Positions 37,533 through 48,206 of a DNA stretch of 64,000 nucleotides are shown here, piece by piece (the stretch's first letter is position 1; every line of letters begins with the position of its first letter). The notes beneath the pieces are model-generated. The model worked only from the letters and a program-made list of their open reading frames with translations, did not search any database and was not told where the DNA came from. The stretch lies in contig NZ_JABEQC010000003.1 in NCBI RefSeq assembly GCF_013041605.1, positions 231,898-295,897 on the forward strand, read 5' to 3'. The DNA is from Vibrio plantisponsor. Lineage in GTDB: Bacteria > Pseudomonadota > Gammaproteobacteria > Enterobacterales > Vibrionaceae. A program made the translations under genes and the position numbers.

Positions 37533-37558
37533 AAAAAAGGACCTTTCGGTCCTTTTTT
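37533..37558. terminator. Bidirectional terminator between DUF2062 and lolE
   Basis: Stem AAAAAAGGACC/GGTCCTTTTTT with a TTTC loop; A- and T-tracts on both sides serve the two convergent genes. Confidence 0.9.
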
Positions 37559-37598
37559 GCTTTTCCATCGTCTAGCTAAAATCGCTAACGCTGGCGTT

Positions 37599-38843
37599 TT
37601 ATTTGCTACTCAGAACAGAGGCTGGATTGAGCTTACTTGCTCTGGAAGCTGGATACCAAGTTGCCAACAAACTTAAGGCAATTGCAGTCCCTGACACTAA
37701 GAAAACATCTCCGGCAATCACTTGCGACGGTAAGAAGTCCACAAAGTAGATATCTCCAGATAAAAATTGATGACCAATCAATGACTCTAGAGCTTTCACC
37801 ATAGGTGTCAGATTTAAAGCCACCAGCACGCCTAACACACTGCCGACAACACCGCCAAGCACGCCAGAAAACACGCCTTGCCATACAAAAATACGTTTAA
37901 CCAAACCATCGCTCGCGCCCATGGTGCGAAGAATTGCGATTTCTGCGGCTCTGTCTTTTACTGCCATCATCAGTGTCGAAACGATGTTGAAACTGGCAAC
38001 ACCAATAACTAGCACCATCACCAGATACATGATGCTGCGTACCATTTGTATATCTCGATAAAGGAAACCGAACTTTTGTTGCCAGCTTCGAAGGTAGACG
38101 TATTCATTTAGCGTCGTCCCAACCTCTCGAACCACATTCGTTGCGGTCAGTACATTGCGCACTTTGATAGAAACACCAGTAACCGCTTCGACCAAGTTTG
38201 AATATTGCTGCGCGTCTTCAATCGGCAGGAGTGCCAGACTATGATCAATTTGCCCATTCAAGGCTAAAAGCCCAGCAATTTTTACCCGAACCCGCTTTGG
38301 TGCTTGAACTCTGTTTTCGCTGTTAGAGCTAGGGATCATCAAGGTGATGAAATCGCCAACCTTAGCATCCAATTTATCGGCTACACCTTTGCCCAAAATC
38401 ACTTGTTGCTGACCAGGTGTAAAATCTTGCCACGCATTATCCGTCACATATTGAGAAAGGCTGGATACCGCTCGCTCCATCTGAGGATCAATGCCTCGAA
38501 CTTCGATGGCTTTGAGCTGAGCGCCTTTTTCAGCCAACGCAGTCATCTTCACATAAGGCGCAGCAGCCTCTACTTCAGAATTTTCATTAGCTTTTTTAAC
38601 GATGTCCTGCCAGTTATTAATCGGCTGGCGGACACCTTCAAACTCACCGTGTGGGATCACAGACAGCACTCTGTTTTGCAATTCGCGCTCAAAGCCGTTC
38701 ATGGCAGAAAGACCGATAATAATCACCGCAACACCCACCGCTATACCGATGGTTGAAGAAAGAGAAATAAAGGAAACCATTTTATTACGCTGTTTTGCAC
38801 GACTAAAACGGCCACCAATGAACATTGATAGTGAAGAGAACAC
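37599..38843 (-). CDS. lolE: Lipoprotein-releasing ABC transporter permease LolE
   Basis: A 414-residue inner-membrane subunit of LolCDE, which extracts outer-membrane lipoproteins and hands them to LolA. An N-terminal helix (about 20-45), a large periplasmic domain and three C-terminal helices (FtsX/MacB type, about 265-405) are visible, and motifs such as SAMNGFERELQNRVLSVIPHGE and FNIVSTLMMAVKD match E. coli LolE. The start is GTG at 38843 overlapping the lolD stop (TAGTG); an ATG at 38825 would cut off six residues that align with E. coli LolE. Confidence 0.95.
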   Translation of the reverse strand: MFSSLSMFIGGRFSRAKQRNKMVSFISLSSTIGIAVGVAVIIIGLSAMNGFERELQNRVLSVIPHGEFEGVRQPINNWQDIVKKANENSEVEAAAPYVKMTALAEKGAQLKAIEVRGIDPQMERAVSSLSQYVTDNAWQDFTPGQQQVILGKGVADKLDAKVGDFITLMIPSSNSENRVQAPKRVRVKIAGLLALNGQIDHSLALLPIEDAQQYSNLVEAVTGVSIKVRNVLTATNVVREVGTTLNEYVYLRSWQQKFGFLYRDIQMVRSIMYLVMVLVIGVASFNIVSTLMMAVKDRAAEIAILRTMGASDGLVKRIFVWQGVFSGVLGGVVGSVLGVLVALNLTPMVKALESLIGHQFLSGDIYFVDFLPSQVIAGDVFLVSGTAIALSLLATWYPASRASKLNPASVLSSK

Positions 38844-39529
38844 TACGCCTCCTCCACATCAATCAACAAGCCATCTTTCATGTGCATCTGGCGATCCATT
38901 TTCGCCGCCAATTCTCCATCGTGGGTGACGACTAAGAAAGCGGTTCCTGATTCTCTGTTCAGTTCACGCATCAGCTCATAAATAGACAATGCCGTAGTAT
39001 GGTCCAAGTTACCCGTTGGTTCATCAGCCAACACGAGATCAGGTTTGTTGACCAGTGCCCGAGCAATCGCAACACGCTGACGTTCGCCACCAGACAATTC
39101 AGAAGGACGATGCTCTAAACGGTGACTCAGCCCTACTCGTTCCAGCAAGGCTTGTGCCGCCGCTTTCGCTTCAGAAACTTTCATTCCACCAATGAGAAGT
39201 GGCATAGCCACGTTTTCCAAAGCAGAAAAGTCTGCCAATAAATGATGGAACTGATACACAAACCCTAGGTGCTTGTTACGAATTTTCGCCTGCTTGTTGG
39301 AATGTAAACTTGTCAGATCTTGCCCAAGAAACTCAACACTTCCTTCGGATGCATCATCAAGCGCACCGAGAATGTGTAACAGAGTACTTTTACCCGAGCC
39401 GGAAGATCCGATAATTGAGACGAGTTCCCCGCGCTGAATATCGAAGCTGACGCCTTTTAATACCTGAGTTTGTAGTTCGCCTTCTTGGTAAGTTTTGCAA
39501 ACTTGGTGACAACGTAAAAGGTTATTCAT
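38843..39529 (-). CDS. lolD: Lipoprotein-releasing ABC transporter ATPase LolD
   Basis: A 228-residue ABC ATPase powering LolCE. Walker [10 protein letters not shown], signature LSGGERQR and Walker [13 protein letters not shown], the form with Ala-Asp-Glu-Pro typical of MacB/LolD, are all present. The ATG at 39529 lies within the last codons of lolC (8-base overlap, TATGAATAA), giving translational coupling; upstream extension of the frame to 39565 is inside lolC. Middle gene of lolC-lolD-lolE. Confidence 0.96.
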   Translation of the reverse strand: MNNLLRCHQVCKTYQEGELQTQVLKGVSFDIQRGELVSIIGSSGSGKSTLLHILGALDDASEGSVEFLGQDLTSLHSNKQAKIRNKHLGFVYQFHHLLADFSALENVAMPLLIGGMKVSEAKAAAQALLERVGLSHRLEHRPSELSGGERQRVAIARALVNKPDLVLADEPTGNLDHTTALSIYELMRELNRESGTAFLVVTHDGELAAKMDRQMHMKDGLLIDVEEA

Positions 39530-40730
39530 AACGTAAAGCCTCAGCGGGTTTAACAGATGATGCACGGTAAGACGGAAATAAAGTCGCTAAAAGACTCAGG
39601 CATATCGCCAATATCACCACAATAAGAATTTGGGTTGGATTGATCACCACTGGCAGTTCGCCACCCAGCGAGAACAGGGCGACACCCAAGCTATCCAAGA
39701 TGGTGTTCAGGTTACTCGCCAGCAACACGCCTAAGGTTCCACCTACGATGGCACCAATCACACCGCTACTGGCTCCTTGAACCATGAAAATCGCCAACAC
39801 TTGTCGATCTGTCATGCCCTGTGTTTTCAAAATCGCAACTTCGGCCTGTTTCTCCATCACCACCATAATCAGGGCTGAAATAATATTAAAAGCCGCAACA
39901 CCGACAATCAGTCCAAGCATTAAGCCCATCATGTTCTTTTCCATTCCTACGGCTTGGAAAAGTTCACCACGCTGCTCACGCCAATCTGTCCAATGCCAGC
40001 CTTCTGGTAACTTGGTATTCGCAAGCTCACCGACGACAAACGGGTCTTCAAAAAACAGACGCCATCCCGATACCATGTCTTGGTTAAATCTCAGCAGTTT
40101 TCCTGCGTCACTGATATGGGTAATCATTAATTGCCCGTCAACATCGGAACCCGTGTTAAAAATTCCCGCAACAGTAAAATTGCGCTGGCTTGGAATACGT
40201 CCCAGAGGTGTGAACTGACTGGCACTGGTGACCATTAATCTGACTTTATCGTGCAGTGATACGTTGAGATTGCGAGCCAGTGTATGGCCCAAAAACACTT
40301 GGTACTCTCCTGCTTTTAGCGCCGAAAGACTTCCAGCAATCAGATAATCCATGATTGGATCTTTGTCACTAGGCTCAATTCCGACCATGAGCCCAGCTGC
40401 TAATTGAGACGGACTCTGTATGACTGCTTCACTACGGACAATGGGTTCAGGGCTACGCTGAGTGGATAGCTGAGTAATAAATTCAGGCGCTTGTTCTGTT
40501 AGCGTCGTTTTATCTTGAGCCTGAGAAACAACGGCTTGTGGCAACACGCCAAGAATGCGACTTTTAAGCTGTGCTTCAAAACCATTCATGACGGAAAGAA
40601 CGGTAACCAGAGACATCACGCCTATCGTAATACCAGCAGTAGACATATAAGACACGAATCGACTGAACCTGTCACCGGAGCGTCCTCTGAGATAACGCAG
40701 GCCGATAAAGGTCGATATCGGATGAAACAT
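39522..40730 (-). CDS. lolC: Lipoprotein-releasing ABC transporter permease LolC
   Basis: A 402-residue inner-membrane subunit, first gene of the lolCDE operon. It has an N-terminal helix ([26 protein letters not shown]), a periplasmic domain that binds LolA in LolC proteins, and three C-terminal helices. The start at 40730 ([17 protein letters not shown]) matches E. coli LolC in length; the frame extends four codons further without a ribosome-binding site. The Shine-Dalgarno is weak in either case. It is divergent from the PilZ-like gene across 249 bases. Confidence 0.95.
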   Translation of the reverse strand: MFHPISTFIGLRYLRGRSGDRFSRFVSYMSTAGITIGVMSLVTVLSVMNGFEAQLKSRILGVLPQAVVSQAQDKTTLTEQAPEFITQLSTQRSPEPIVRSEAVIQSPSQLAAGLMVGIEPSDKDPIMDYLIAGSLSALKAGEYQVFLGHTLARNLNVSLHDKVRLMVTSASQFTPLGRIPSQRNFTVAGIFNTGSDVDGQLMITHISDAGKLLRFNQDMVSGWRLFFEDPFVVGELANTKLPEGWHWTDWREQRGELFQAVGMEKNMMGLMLGLIVGVAAFNIISALIMVVMEKQAEVAILKTQGMTDRQVLAIFMVQGASSGVIGAIVGGTLGVLLASNLNTILDSLGVALFSLGGELPVVINPTQILIVVILAICLSLLATLFPSYRASSVKPAEALRYE

Positions 40731-40979
40731 AATAAAAACCAATAAAATAAGATGCCGATACTGTAACTATAAACCCTCCAAGGTTGTAGCTTTTCTTTGC
40801 CAAATCTATGTAAGAGCGCAAATTATTTATGAGGAAGAAAAGCTTTCTTGCTTCGAACCTATCTCTGCTAACAAAAGCCAACATTTACGAGAAAAACAAA
40901 TATTTGCGCCCGATGGACAGGCATAACTTGATTACTTGGTCGGTATGGCGATAATCAACAGAGAAAAGAAGGAACTTAT

Positions 40980-41549
40980 ATGACAGATCAAGAATTTTTC
41001 ACTGTACATCATGCACTCACTATCAATGTCGAGCCAATGTCGGACGATTTCGTTTTTCCTTCTTATGAGCATTTCGTTGCTGAGATCCCCGCGCCATTTG
41101 TCGTTGCCAGCGAGTTCAGTCAGTTGGACCAACTCAATGATGCTGCGAAGCTAGAGCTCAAAAACAGTGACTTCAAACATGTTGTCCAGTTGCTGGATAC
41201 TCAGAACTCAAAGCTGAATCTGTTATTAACCTTCATGTTGTCCCAACAAGATGAACCAGAGCTGCGCCACCAAACCACTTCTTTTGGGGCAAGCCAGTTA
41301 TCCTACTTGACCGATAAAACGCCAGCGGTGGGTACTAAACTGCGCATCAAGCTATTTTTAGAACATCCTGCGGCGGCAATTTATTGCTACGCCACTGTCC
41401 ATAGCATTGAAGAACACGATGCTGAAAAAGTCGTCACTGTAAAATACGATTTGCTGCGTGACACTGACCAAGACTTGCTGATCAAAGCTGCACTCTATCA
41501 ACAGCAAAAACTTCTGCGTCAGCGCTCTTTGGATAGAGATAAAACATAA
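40980..41549 (+). CDS. PilZ-like protein of the PlzB type
   Basis: A 189-residue soluble protein just upstream of mfd, the position of plzB in V. cholerae. The C-terminal half (about 95-165) has the beta-barrel pattern of a PilZ domain, but the c-di-GMP motifs RxxxR and D/NxSxxG are not intact; the region reads RHQTTSFGASQLSYLTDK. Binding of c-di-GMP is thus doubtful. PlzB in V. cholerae was linked to motility and colonisation. The N-terminal 80 residues are helical and acidic. The stop lies eight bases before the mfd ATG, so the two genes probably share a transcript. Confidence 0.7.
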   Translation: MTDQEFFTVHHALTINVEPMSDDFVFPSYEHFVAEIPAPFVVASEFSQLDQLNDAAKLELKNSDFKHVVQLLDTQNSKLNLLLTFMLSQQDEPELRHQTTSFGASQLSYLTDKTPAVGTKLRIKLFLEHPAAAIYCYATVHSIEEHDAEKVVTVKYDLLRDTDQDLLIKAALYQQQKLLRQRSLDRDKT

Positions 41550-41557
41550 GCGTTTCC

Positions 41558-44500
41558 ATGACTAAAAATACACTACTCTCTTTGAATCCGGCATCCACTG
41601 CCGGAGACAAAAAGCACATAGGTAACCTGAAAGGTGCCAGTTTGGCATTAGCTATCGCAGAAATAGCGAATGGTCATTCAGGACACACATTGTTAGCGGT
41701 GCCAGACCCACAAACCGCACTGAAACTGCTTCATGAAATTGAACAGTTCAGCGAGAACGAAGTCGCTCTTTTCCCTGACTGGGAAACCTTACCGTACGAC
41801 AACTTCTCACCTCATCAGGAAATTATCTCTGACCGTATATCCCGACTGTATAAGCTGCCTACGCTGAAGTCAGGCGTGACTATTGTACCGGTAAGCACAC
41901 TGCTTCAACGCCAAACGCCGCGAGACTTTTTGCTTCAGCACACCTTGATGGTAAAGCGCGGCGATCTTTTCTCGTTAGAAAAACTGAGAATACAACTGGA
42001 AAAATCTGGTTATCGTCATGTAGACCAAGTGTTTGGCCCGGGTGAATACGCGAGTCGCGGCTCGATTCTCGACCTGTTCCCTATGGGCAGCTCAGATCCG
42101 TATCGTATTGATTTCTTCGACGATGAAATTGATACCATCCGCACGTTCGATCCAGAGAACCAACGCTCAATTGAAGAAATTCAGGAGATTTGTCTGCTTC
42201 CGGCGCACGAGTTTCCAACAACAGAAAGTGCGATTGAAGATTTTCGAATTCGCTGGCGTCAACGCTTTGAAGCGCGTCGCGAGCCTGAGTCGGTTTACAT
42301 GCAGGTTTCAAAAGGCACTTGGCCTGCGGGTATTGAATACTGGCAACCACTGTTTTTCGAACAAACCGAGACTCTGTTTGATTATTTGCCAGCGGGCAGT
42401 CAACTTATTTCCGTTGGGGATTTAGAAAAATCCATCGACCAATTCTTAACAGACGTCGACTACCGATACGATCAGCGTAAAGTAGACCCACTGCGTCCTC
42501 TGCTTCCACCAGAAGAATTGTGGCTTAAGAAAGACGAACTGTTTTCACAGTTCAAGGAACTGGCTCATACCGTGATGAGTATCGACCCAGTGGCTGAAAA
42601 AGCCGGTCGCACGAATTCTGATATCAGCGCTCTTCCTACGCTTGCCGTTCAGCACCAAAACAAAGAACCGATGGCGGCACTGCGTCAGTTCAGCGAACAA
42701 TTTACTGGCAAGATCATCTTCTCCGTAGAATCGGAAGGTCGGCGTGAAGCTTTGCTTGAACTGTTACAACAGATCAAGCTTCGCCCACACAGCAAAGGCT
42801 CATTTAGTGAAGCGTTACAAAGCAGTGATAAATTTGCGCTGATTCTTGGCTCCTCAGAGCATGGTTTTATTTTTGGAACCGACAAGGTCGCACTGATCTG
42901 TGAAAGTGATTTATTGGGTGACCGCGTCATCCAACGCCGCAAAAAAGATCGTAAAACCACCAATAGCGATGCCGTAATTCGCAACCTAGCTGAACTCAAA
43001 CCGGGTCAACCTGTGGTTCATATTGACCACGGTATCGGCCGTTACGTCGGTCTGCAAACCTTAGAAGCCGGTGGTTTAACCACAGAATACGTAACACTGG
43101 AGTATTTGAATGAAGCCAAACTTTATGTTCCGGTTTCATCTCTGAATCTGATTAGCCGATACTCAGGCGGCGCGGAAGAGAGTGCGCCGTTACACAAACT
43201 GGGTAGTGAATCATGGACTAAAGCTCGTCGCAAAGCCGCTGAAAAGGTTCGTGACGTCGCGGCTGAATTGTTGGATGTCTATGCCAAACGCGAGCTCAAA
43301 CCGGGCTTTAAGTTCACTCTGGACAGAGACCAGTACGCGACATTCAAAGCAGGATTCCCATTTGAGGAAACCGATGATCAGGCAATGGCAATTAATGCAG
43401 TACTGTCTGATATGTGCCAAGCCAAAGCAATGGATCGACTGGTGTGTGGTGATGTGGGCTTTGGTAAAACTGAAGTGGCGATGCGCGCGGCGTTCTTGTG
43501 TACGGATAACAACAAACAAGTAGCGGTATTAGTTCCGACTACCCTGCTGGCGCAGCAACACTTTGAGAACTTCCGTGACCGATTTGCCAACCTGCCAATT
43601 CGTGTCGAAGTGCTCTCTCGCTTCAAATCCGCCAAAGAGCAAAAGCAAATTCTGCAAGACGTAGCTGAAGGCAAAGTCGACATCTTAGTCGGGACGCACA
43701 AGCTGCTTTCTAACGATATTAAGTTTGCTGATTTAGGCTTGCTGATTGTTGATGAAGAACACCGTTTTGGTGTTCGTCAGAAAGAGAAAGTGAAAGCGAT
43801 GCGTGCGGATGTGGATATCCTGACTCTCACAGCAACGCCAATTCCGCGCACATTGAATATGGCAATGAGTGGAATGCGAGATCTATCGATAATCGCAACC
43901 CCACCCGCTCGTCGCTTGGCGATCAAAACCTTTGTCCGCCAAAGTGAAGACAATGTGATACGTGAAGCGGTTCTGCGTGAAATTATGCGTGGTGGTCAGG
44001 TGTACTTCCTGCATAACCAAGTCGAAACCATCGAAAAAGTGGCGGAAGACTTAACTAAGCTGGTTCCTGAAGCTCGAATTACCACTGCTCACGGGCAAAT
44101 GCGCGAACGTGAATTGGAACGCGTGATGAATGATTTCTACCATCAGCGCTTCAACCTGTTGGTGTGTACTACCATTATCGAAACAGGTATTGATGTTCCG
44201 ACCGCCAACACCATTATTATGAACCGCGCGGATTCGTTAGGTTTGGCACAGTTACACCAATTGCGTGGCCGTGTAGGCCGCTCGCACCACCAAGCTTACG
44301 CTTACTTGTTAACGCCGCCACCAAAAGCAATCACTAAGGATGCAGTCAAACGTCTTGAAGCGATCGCTTCGTTAGAAGACCTAGGTGCAGGCTTTACGTT
44401 AGCCACACACGACTTGGAAATTCGAGGCGCTGGTGAACTGTTGGGCGATGAGCAAAGTGGTCAGATCCAATCCATCGGCTTCACGCTTTACATGGAGATG

Positions 44501-45019
44501 CTGGAACAAGCTGTTGAAGCATTGAAATCGGGTAAAGAGCCATCCTTGGATGACTTACTACGCGAACAAACCGAAGTGGAAATGCGTTTACCAGCGCTGT
44601 TACCGGAAGACTATATTCCTGATATCAATACGCGTTTGTCTATGTATAAACAAATTGCCAGCGTCCATGATGAAAGCGAGCTTGCTGAACTGAAAGTAGA
44701 ATTGATTGACCGCTTCGGCAAACTGCCAGATGCGGCTTTGAATCTGCTTGCTCTTGCACAACTTAAGCTTGATGCAGCACAACTTAAAATTCGTAAAATT
44801 GAAGCCCATGAGAAAGGCGGCTATATCGAGTTCTATCCAAATGCTGACATTAACCCTATGTTTTTGGTTAAACTGTTGCAGTCTCAACCGAAAAAATTTG
44901 CGATGGATGGTCCAACCAAATTTAAGTATGCGTTACCATTAGTCGACAGAAGAGAACGAATTCAGTTTGTTGCAGACATGCTGGGCGAATTCCAGCAAAA
45001 TCTACTTCCAACAGCGTAA
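41558..45019 (+). CDS. mfd: Transcription-repair coupling factor Mfd
   Basis: A 1153-residue translocase that removes RNA polymerase stalled at DNA damage and recruits UvrA. Domains in order are a UvrB-homology region (about 1-330), the RNA polymerase-interacting domain (about 480-550, HIDHGIGRYVGLQTLE), and RecG-like motor domains with Walker A GDVGFGKTE and the DEEH box VDEEHRFG. The QLRGRVGRS motif and a C-terminal TRCF domain (about 1000-1140) follow. Full length for the family. It follows the PilZ-like gene by eight bases. No clear terminator separates it from csiV, 69 bases on. Confidence 0.98.
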   Translation: MTKNTLLSLNPASTAGDKKHIGNLKGASLALAIAEIANGHSGHTLLAVPDPQTALKLLHEIEQFSENEVALFPDWETLPYDNFSPHQEIISDRISRLYKLPTLKSGVTIVPVSTLLQRQTPRDFLLQHTLMVKRGDLFSLEKLRIQLEKSGYRHVDQVFGPGEYASRGSILDLFPMGSSDPYRIDFFDDEIDTIRTFDPENQRSIEEIQEICLLPAHEFPTTESAIEDFRIRWRQRFEARREPESVYMQVSKGTWPAGIEYWQPLFFEQTETLFDYLPAGSQLISVGDLEKSIDQFLTDVDYRYDQRKVDPLRPLLPPEELWLKKDELFSQFKELAHTVMSIDPVAEKAGRTNSDISALPTLAVQHQNKEPMAALRQFSEQFTGKIIFSVESEGRREALLELLQQIKLRPHSKGSFSEALQSSDKFALILGSSEHGFIFGTDKVALICESDLLGDRVIQRRKKDRKTTNSDAVIRNLAELKPGQPVVHIDHGIGRYVGLQTLEAGGLTTEYVTLEYLNEAKLYVPVSSLNLISRYSGGAEESAPLHKLGSESWTKARRKAAEKVRDVAAELLDVYAKRELKPGFKFTLDRDQYATFKAGFPFEETDDQAMAINAVLSDMCQAKAMDRLVCGDVGFGKTEVAMRAAFLCTDNNKQVAVLVPTTLLAQQHFENFRDRFANLPIRVEVLSRFKSAKEQKQILQDVAEGKVDILVGTHKLLSNDIKFADLGLLIVDEEHRFGVRQKEKVKAMRADVDILTLTATPIPRTLNMAMSGMRDLSIIATPPARRLAIKTFVRQSEDNVIREAVLREIMRGGQVYFLHNQVETIEKVAEDLTKLVPEARITTAHGQMRERELERVMNDFYHQRFNLLVCTTIIETGIDVPTANTIIMNRADSLGLAQLHQLRGRVGRSHHQAYAYLLTPPPKAITKDAVKRLEAIASLEDLGAGFTLATHDLEIRGAGELLGDEQSGQIQSIGFTLYMEMLEQAVEALKSGKEPSLDDLLREQTEVEMRLPALLPEDYIPDINTRLSMYKQIASVHDESELAELKVELIDRFGKLPDAALNLLALAQLKLDAAQLKIRKIEAHEKGGYIEFYPNADINPMFLVKLLQSQPKKFAMDGPTKFKYALPLVDRRERIQFVADMLGEFQQNLLPTA

Positions 45020-45088
45020 AGGCCTCTCTGAAAAAGTGAAGCCTTAAAAAATGATGTAAGGTGCTAAGCACCGAATGACGGAGTCATA

Positions 45089-45862
45089 ATGAAAAAACTG
45101 ATCCCATTACTGCTTTTACTGGTTTCTATGCCTAGCTTGGCTCAGAGACAGTTTGATATTGAAGTCATCATCTTCAAAAGAGCAGTAGATGCAGAAAAAA
45201 TCAGCGAATCTTGGCCAGATAACCTGCCTGAAATTAACATGGCTCGAGCTGGCAGCTTTTCTGATGCTGCCTATCGTCAATCGAAAGGCGTTAAAATGCT
45301 TGCCTATTCAGATTATCAACTTAATGACCAAGTCCAAGAGTTGAAAAAGCACGCTGGCTTTGACGTCTTGCTACATACTGCATGGCGTCAGGGTGATGAA
45401 GGAAGAAGTTCTGCACCTGTATTCCATATTCAGGCAGGTAAAGACTATTCACGTCAATATCGTCCTGATGGCAGCGCCATTAATAGCGCAACCACACCAA
45501 CATCGATTGATGGTGTAACAGAACAAAGTATTGCTAAACCATTTTATCAGCTAGACGGTACCTTACAGATTTACGTTCAGCATTATCTCTACGCTGAAGT
45601 AATGATGGACTTAAAAGAGCCGAGTGTTCGTGAAGTGTTGATACAGGATACACCGCTAGAGCTGACACCTACTGACGAACAAGCCGACGGCACGGTTCAA
45701 GCGGGTAACTTAGCGCCTGTATCTCCAACCAGAAAAGTAGAAAGCTTCTTGAAAAGTTATCGCATCGACCAGAAAAGACGTATGCGTAGTAGCGAAACAC
45801 ACTATTTGGACCACCCTTTGATGGGCATGATTATCCAGGTGCGAAAAGTAGCAGAGCAGTAA
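45089..45862 (+). CDS. csiV: Peptidoglycan-binding protein CsiV
   Basis: A 257-residue exported protein with signal peptide MKKLIPLLLLLVSMPSLA. The conserved start RQFDIEVIIFKRAVDAEKISESWP and the end SSETHYLDHPLMGMIIQVRKV fit the CsiV family. In V. cholerae CsiV binds peptidoglycan and is needed, with LpoA, for PBP1A activity. It is beside mfd, as in V. cholerae. The ribosome-binding site GGAG lies five bases before the ATG, and a small hairpin (GGTGC-TAA-GCACC, 45060-45072) lies just upstream of it. Confidence 0.9.
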   Translation: MKKLIPLLLLLVSMPSLAQRQFDIEVIIFKRAVDAEKISESWPDNLPEINMARAGSFSDAAYRQSKGVKMLAYSDYQLNDQVQELKKHAGFDVLLHTAWRQGDEGRSSAPVFHIQAGKDYSRQYRPDGSAINSATTPTSIDGVTEQSIAKPFYQLDGTLQIYVQHYLYAEVMMDLKEPSVREVLIQDTPLELTPTDEQADGTVQAGNLAPVSPTRKVESFLKSYRIDQKRRMRSSETHYLDHPLMGMIIQVRKVAEQ

Positions 45863-45870
45863 ATATATTG

Positions 45871-45893
45871 AAGCGCCCTATGGGCGCTTTTTT
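45871..45893 (+). terminator. Terminator of csiV
   Basis: Stem AAGCGCCC/GGGCGCTT with a TAT loop and T-run. Confidence 0.9.
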
Positions 45894-45930
45894 GTATTCA
45901 TAAAACCAAAGCAACAATTGAGATTACACC

Positions 45931-46470
45931 ATGCTGCCAGACTTTCAGATTGTGACTCAGCGACTCCAGCTAAGGTTGCTTAAGTTAGAGGAAGCCGAAG
46001 CCTTATCCGGCTGCATTCGTCACTCCCCTTCTCTTCATCAGTGGGTTGACTGGTGTCACGATCAATTTTCCGCGAAAGATGCCGAACAGTTCATCTTGGC
46101 GAACCGTTTAAATTGGGTTAAGGCTGATGCTTACGGCTTTGGTGTGTTTGACAAACAGACGCAGACATTAGTCGGAATGGTCGCGATCAACGAATTCTAT
46201 CGCGTATTTAATATGGCGAGTTTAGGTTATTGGATCGCCGATAATCATCAGCACAAAGGTTATGGAAAAGAAGCCGTCGATGCATTAATTGAATTCTGTT
46301 TTAGCCAGCTAAAACTCACCAGAATAGAGATTGTGTGTGACCCTGAAAACTTACCGAGCCAAAAGCTGGCATTGGCGTGTGGCGCATTGAAAGAGCATAT
46401 TGCCCGCAATCGATTCATGTTTAATGACCAGCCCAAAGACGGGATTGTGTTCTCTTTAATTCCTGACTGA
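45931..46470 (+). CDS. GNAT acetyltransferase, RimJ/RimL type
   Basis: A 179-residue GNAT enzyme. The acetyl-CoA motif is NHQHKGYGKEAVDAL (about 109-123), preceded by the beta-strand LGYWIAD and followed by RIEIVCDPENLPSQKLALACG, typical of the RimJ/RimL group that acetylates ribosomal proteins or other alpha-amines. The actual substrate is unknown. Monocistronic: it lies between the csiV terminator and the terminator at 46529. The ribosome-binding site is weak. Confidence 0.85.
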   Translation: MLPDFQIVTQRLQLRLLKLEEAEALSGCIRHSPSLHQWVDWCHDQFSAKDAEQFILANRLNWVKADAYGFGVFDKQTQTLVGMVAINEFYRVFNMASLGYWIADNHQHKGYGKEAVDALIEFCFSQLKLTRIEIVCDPENLPSQKLALACGALKEHIARNRFMFNDQPKDGIVFSLIPD

Positions 46471-46528
46471 ATACTGGTTAAGCAAACGGACAAAACCGAT
46501 AGAACCAATAATCAAAATGACAGATATA

Positions 46529-46557
46529 AAAAATCCCACTAGATAGTGGGATTTTTA
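46529..46557. terminator. Bidirectional terminator between the acetyltransferase and ndh
   Basis: Stem AAAAATCCCACT/AGTGGGATTTTT with an AGAT loop; tails suit both convergent genes. Confidence 0.9.
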
Positions 46558-46575
46558 AATTGGAATCAAAGTCGA

Positions 46576-47865
46576 TTAGTGCAGTTTTAAGTTAGGACGC
46601 AATACTCGGTTAATGCGGCCCACTAACATCATCAAACCGGTTTTGAAAATGCCGTGTAGCGCCATCTGATGCATACGGTACAGCGAAATGTACACAACGC
46701 GTGCGATACGACCTTCAACCATCATAGAGCCTTTGGTTAAGTTGCCCATTAAGCTACCCACGGTAGAAAAACGGCTTAGCGAAACTAAAGAACCGTGGTC
46801 TTTGTACACATAAGGTTTTAGCTCACGACCATTAATCATTGCCACAATGTTCTTAAACGCTTGTGAAGCCATTTGGTGAGCGGCTTGAGCACGAGGTGGT
46901 ACAAATGAACCGTCAGCCTGTGTGCATTGTGCAAGGTCACCAATAGCGAAGATATTGTCGTCACGAGTGGTTTGCAGCGTGTTTTTCACCACTAGCTGGT
47001 TAATACGGTTAGTCTCAAGGCCAGCGATATCTTTCATGAAATCTGGCGCTTTAATACCCGCGGCCCAAACCATGATTTGCGCAGTAATTTTTTCGCCATC
47101 TTTGGTAGTTAAACCGTCTTTTTCTGCCTGCGTAACCATCGTCGCGGTGCGTACGTTAACACCAAGCTTAGTCAGCTCACTGTGCGCCGCAGACGAGATA
47201 CGAGGAGGCAAAGCAGGAAGAATACGCTCACCCGCTTCAATCAGGTTTACATTCAGTTTGCTTGAGTCGAGATCGCCGAATCCGTAAGTACGAAGTTCTT
47301 TCACCGCATTGTGCAGTTCTGCTGACAGCTCAACGCCAGTCGCACCTGCGCCAACAATCGCGATATCTACCGTACCGTGACCATTTTTCGCATGCAGCTT
47401 CAAGAACTCGTTGTTCATTTCAGTACGGAAACGATGAGCTTGTTCTGGGCTATCAAGGAAAATACAGTTCTCACGAACACCAGGGGTATTGAAATCGTTT
47501 GAGGTTGAACCGATCGCCATGACCAGAATGTCATACGACAGTTCACGTTTTGGCATCAACAGTTCACCATTATCGTCACATAATTCGCTTAGTACGATTT
47601 TCTTACTATCACGATCAATGGATTCAAGACTTCCTAGCTGGAAATCAAAGCTGTGGTTCTTTGCGTGCGCACGGTAACTCAGTGCATCAACACCTTCATC
47701 CAGTGAGCCTGTAGCAACTTCATGTAATAGCGGCTTCCACAGGTGACTGGATTTTCTGTCTACCAGAGTGATATCAGCTCGGTTTTTACGGCCCAAGGTA
47801 CGTCCAAGCTTAGTTGCAAGCTCAAGACCACCAGCGCCTCCACCAACTACAATAATGCGTGTCAC
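46576..47865 (-). CDS. ndh: Type II NADH:quinone oxidoreductase
   Basis: A 429-residue single-subunit flavoprotein that oxidises NADH and reduces quinone at the inner membrane without proton pumping. The FAD site is [19 protein letters not shown]; the NADH site is [41 protein letters not shown] and the C-terminal membrane-binding helix region match E. coli Ndh. I chose the GTG at 47865 (MTRIIVVGG) with GAGGA eight bases upstream; the open frame continues to 47907, but the extra residues are not family-like and run through the ribosome-binding site. Terminator at 46529. Confidence 0.96.
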   Translation of the reverse strand: MTRIIVVGGGAGGLELATKLGRTLGRKNRADITLVDRKSSHLWKPLLHEVATGSLDEGVDALSYRAHAKNHSFDFQLGSLESIDRDSKKIVLSELCDDNGELLMPKRELSYDILVMAIGSTSNDFNTPGVRENCIFLDSPEQAHRFRTEMNNEFLKLHAKNGHGTVDIAIVGAGATGVELSAELHNAVKELRTYGFGDLDSSKLNVNLIEAGERILPALPPRISSAAHSELTKLGVNVRTATMVTQAEKDGLTTKDGEKITAQIMVWAAGIKAPDFMKDIAGLETNRINQLVVKNTLQTTRDDNIFAIGDLAQCTQADGSFVPPRAQAAHQMASQAFKNIVAMINGRELKPYVYKDHGSLVSLSRFSTVGSLMGNLTKGSMMVEGRIARVVYISLYRMHQMALHGIFKTGLMMLVGRINRVLRPNLKLH

Positions 47866-48206
47866 AACAACATTCCTCAAAAATAATGAAAAATCAAAGT
47901 TCAGCATGAAAAATTCACACTGAAGAAATTCTTAAGTTCGTACTAAGCTCAACGATTTGAGGCTAATTATTAATGTTAAGTGTTTGGGACAGAAATGGAT
48001 TTCAATCTAAATTCTAGGCAAGTTTTATCTCTTGCTCTTTATCGTTTTTTTGATATACATCAAATTTATTTCGAGGCTCACATTATATAGCGCTAAATCC
48101 TTCACGCAACCTTATATTCACTCAAAATGTAGGGAAATAAACCGTATGTTACATAATAAAAAACGGCCCACTGTACGGCCGTTATTCATATTCAGAACCA
48201 ATCAAA
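47866..48206. other. Region between ndh and ycfP
   Basis: A 341-base AT-rich stretch. It carries the ndh promoter region and, at its right end (48152-48183), a hairpin AACGGCC/GGCCGTT with a T-run on the minus strand that terminates ycfP. A 62-codon plus-strand frame starting at 48032 runs through that terminator into ycfP and is not credible. Confidence 0.55.
48152..48183 (-). terminator. Terminator of ycfP
   Basis: Read on the minus strand: AACGGCC, an 8-base loop, GGCCGTT, then TTTTATTATG. Confidence 0.8.

Noticed and set aside
39784..40218. 144-codon plus-strand frame opposite lolC
   Set aside because: Shadow of a well-supported gene; no start signals or homology.
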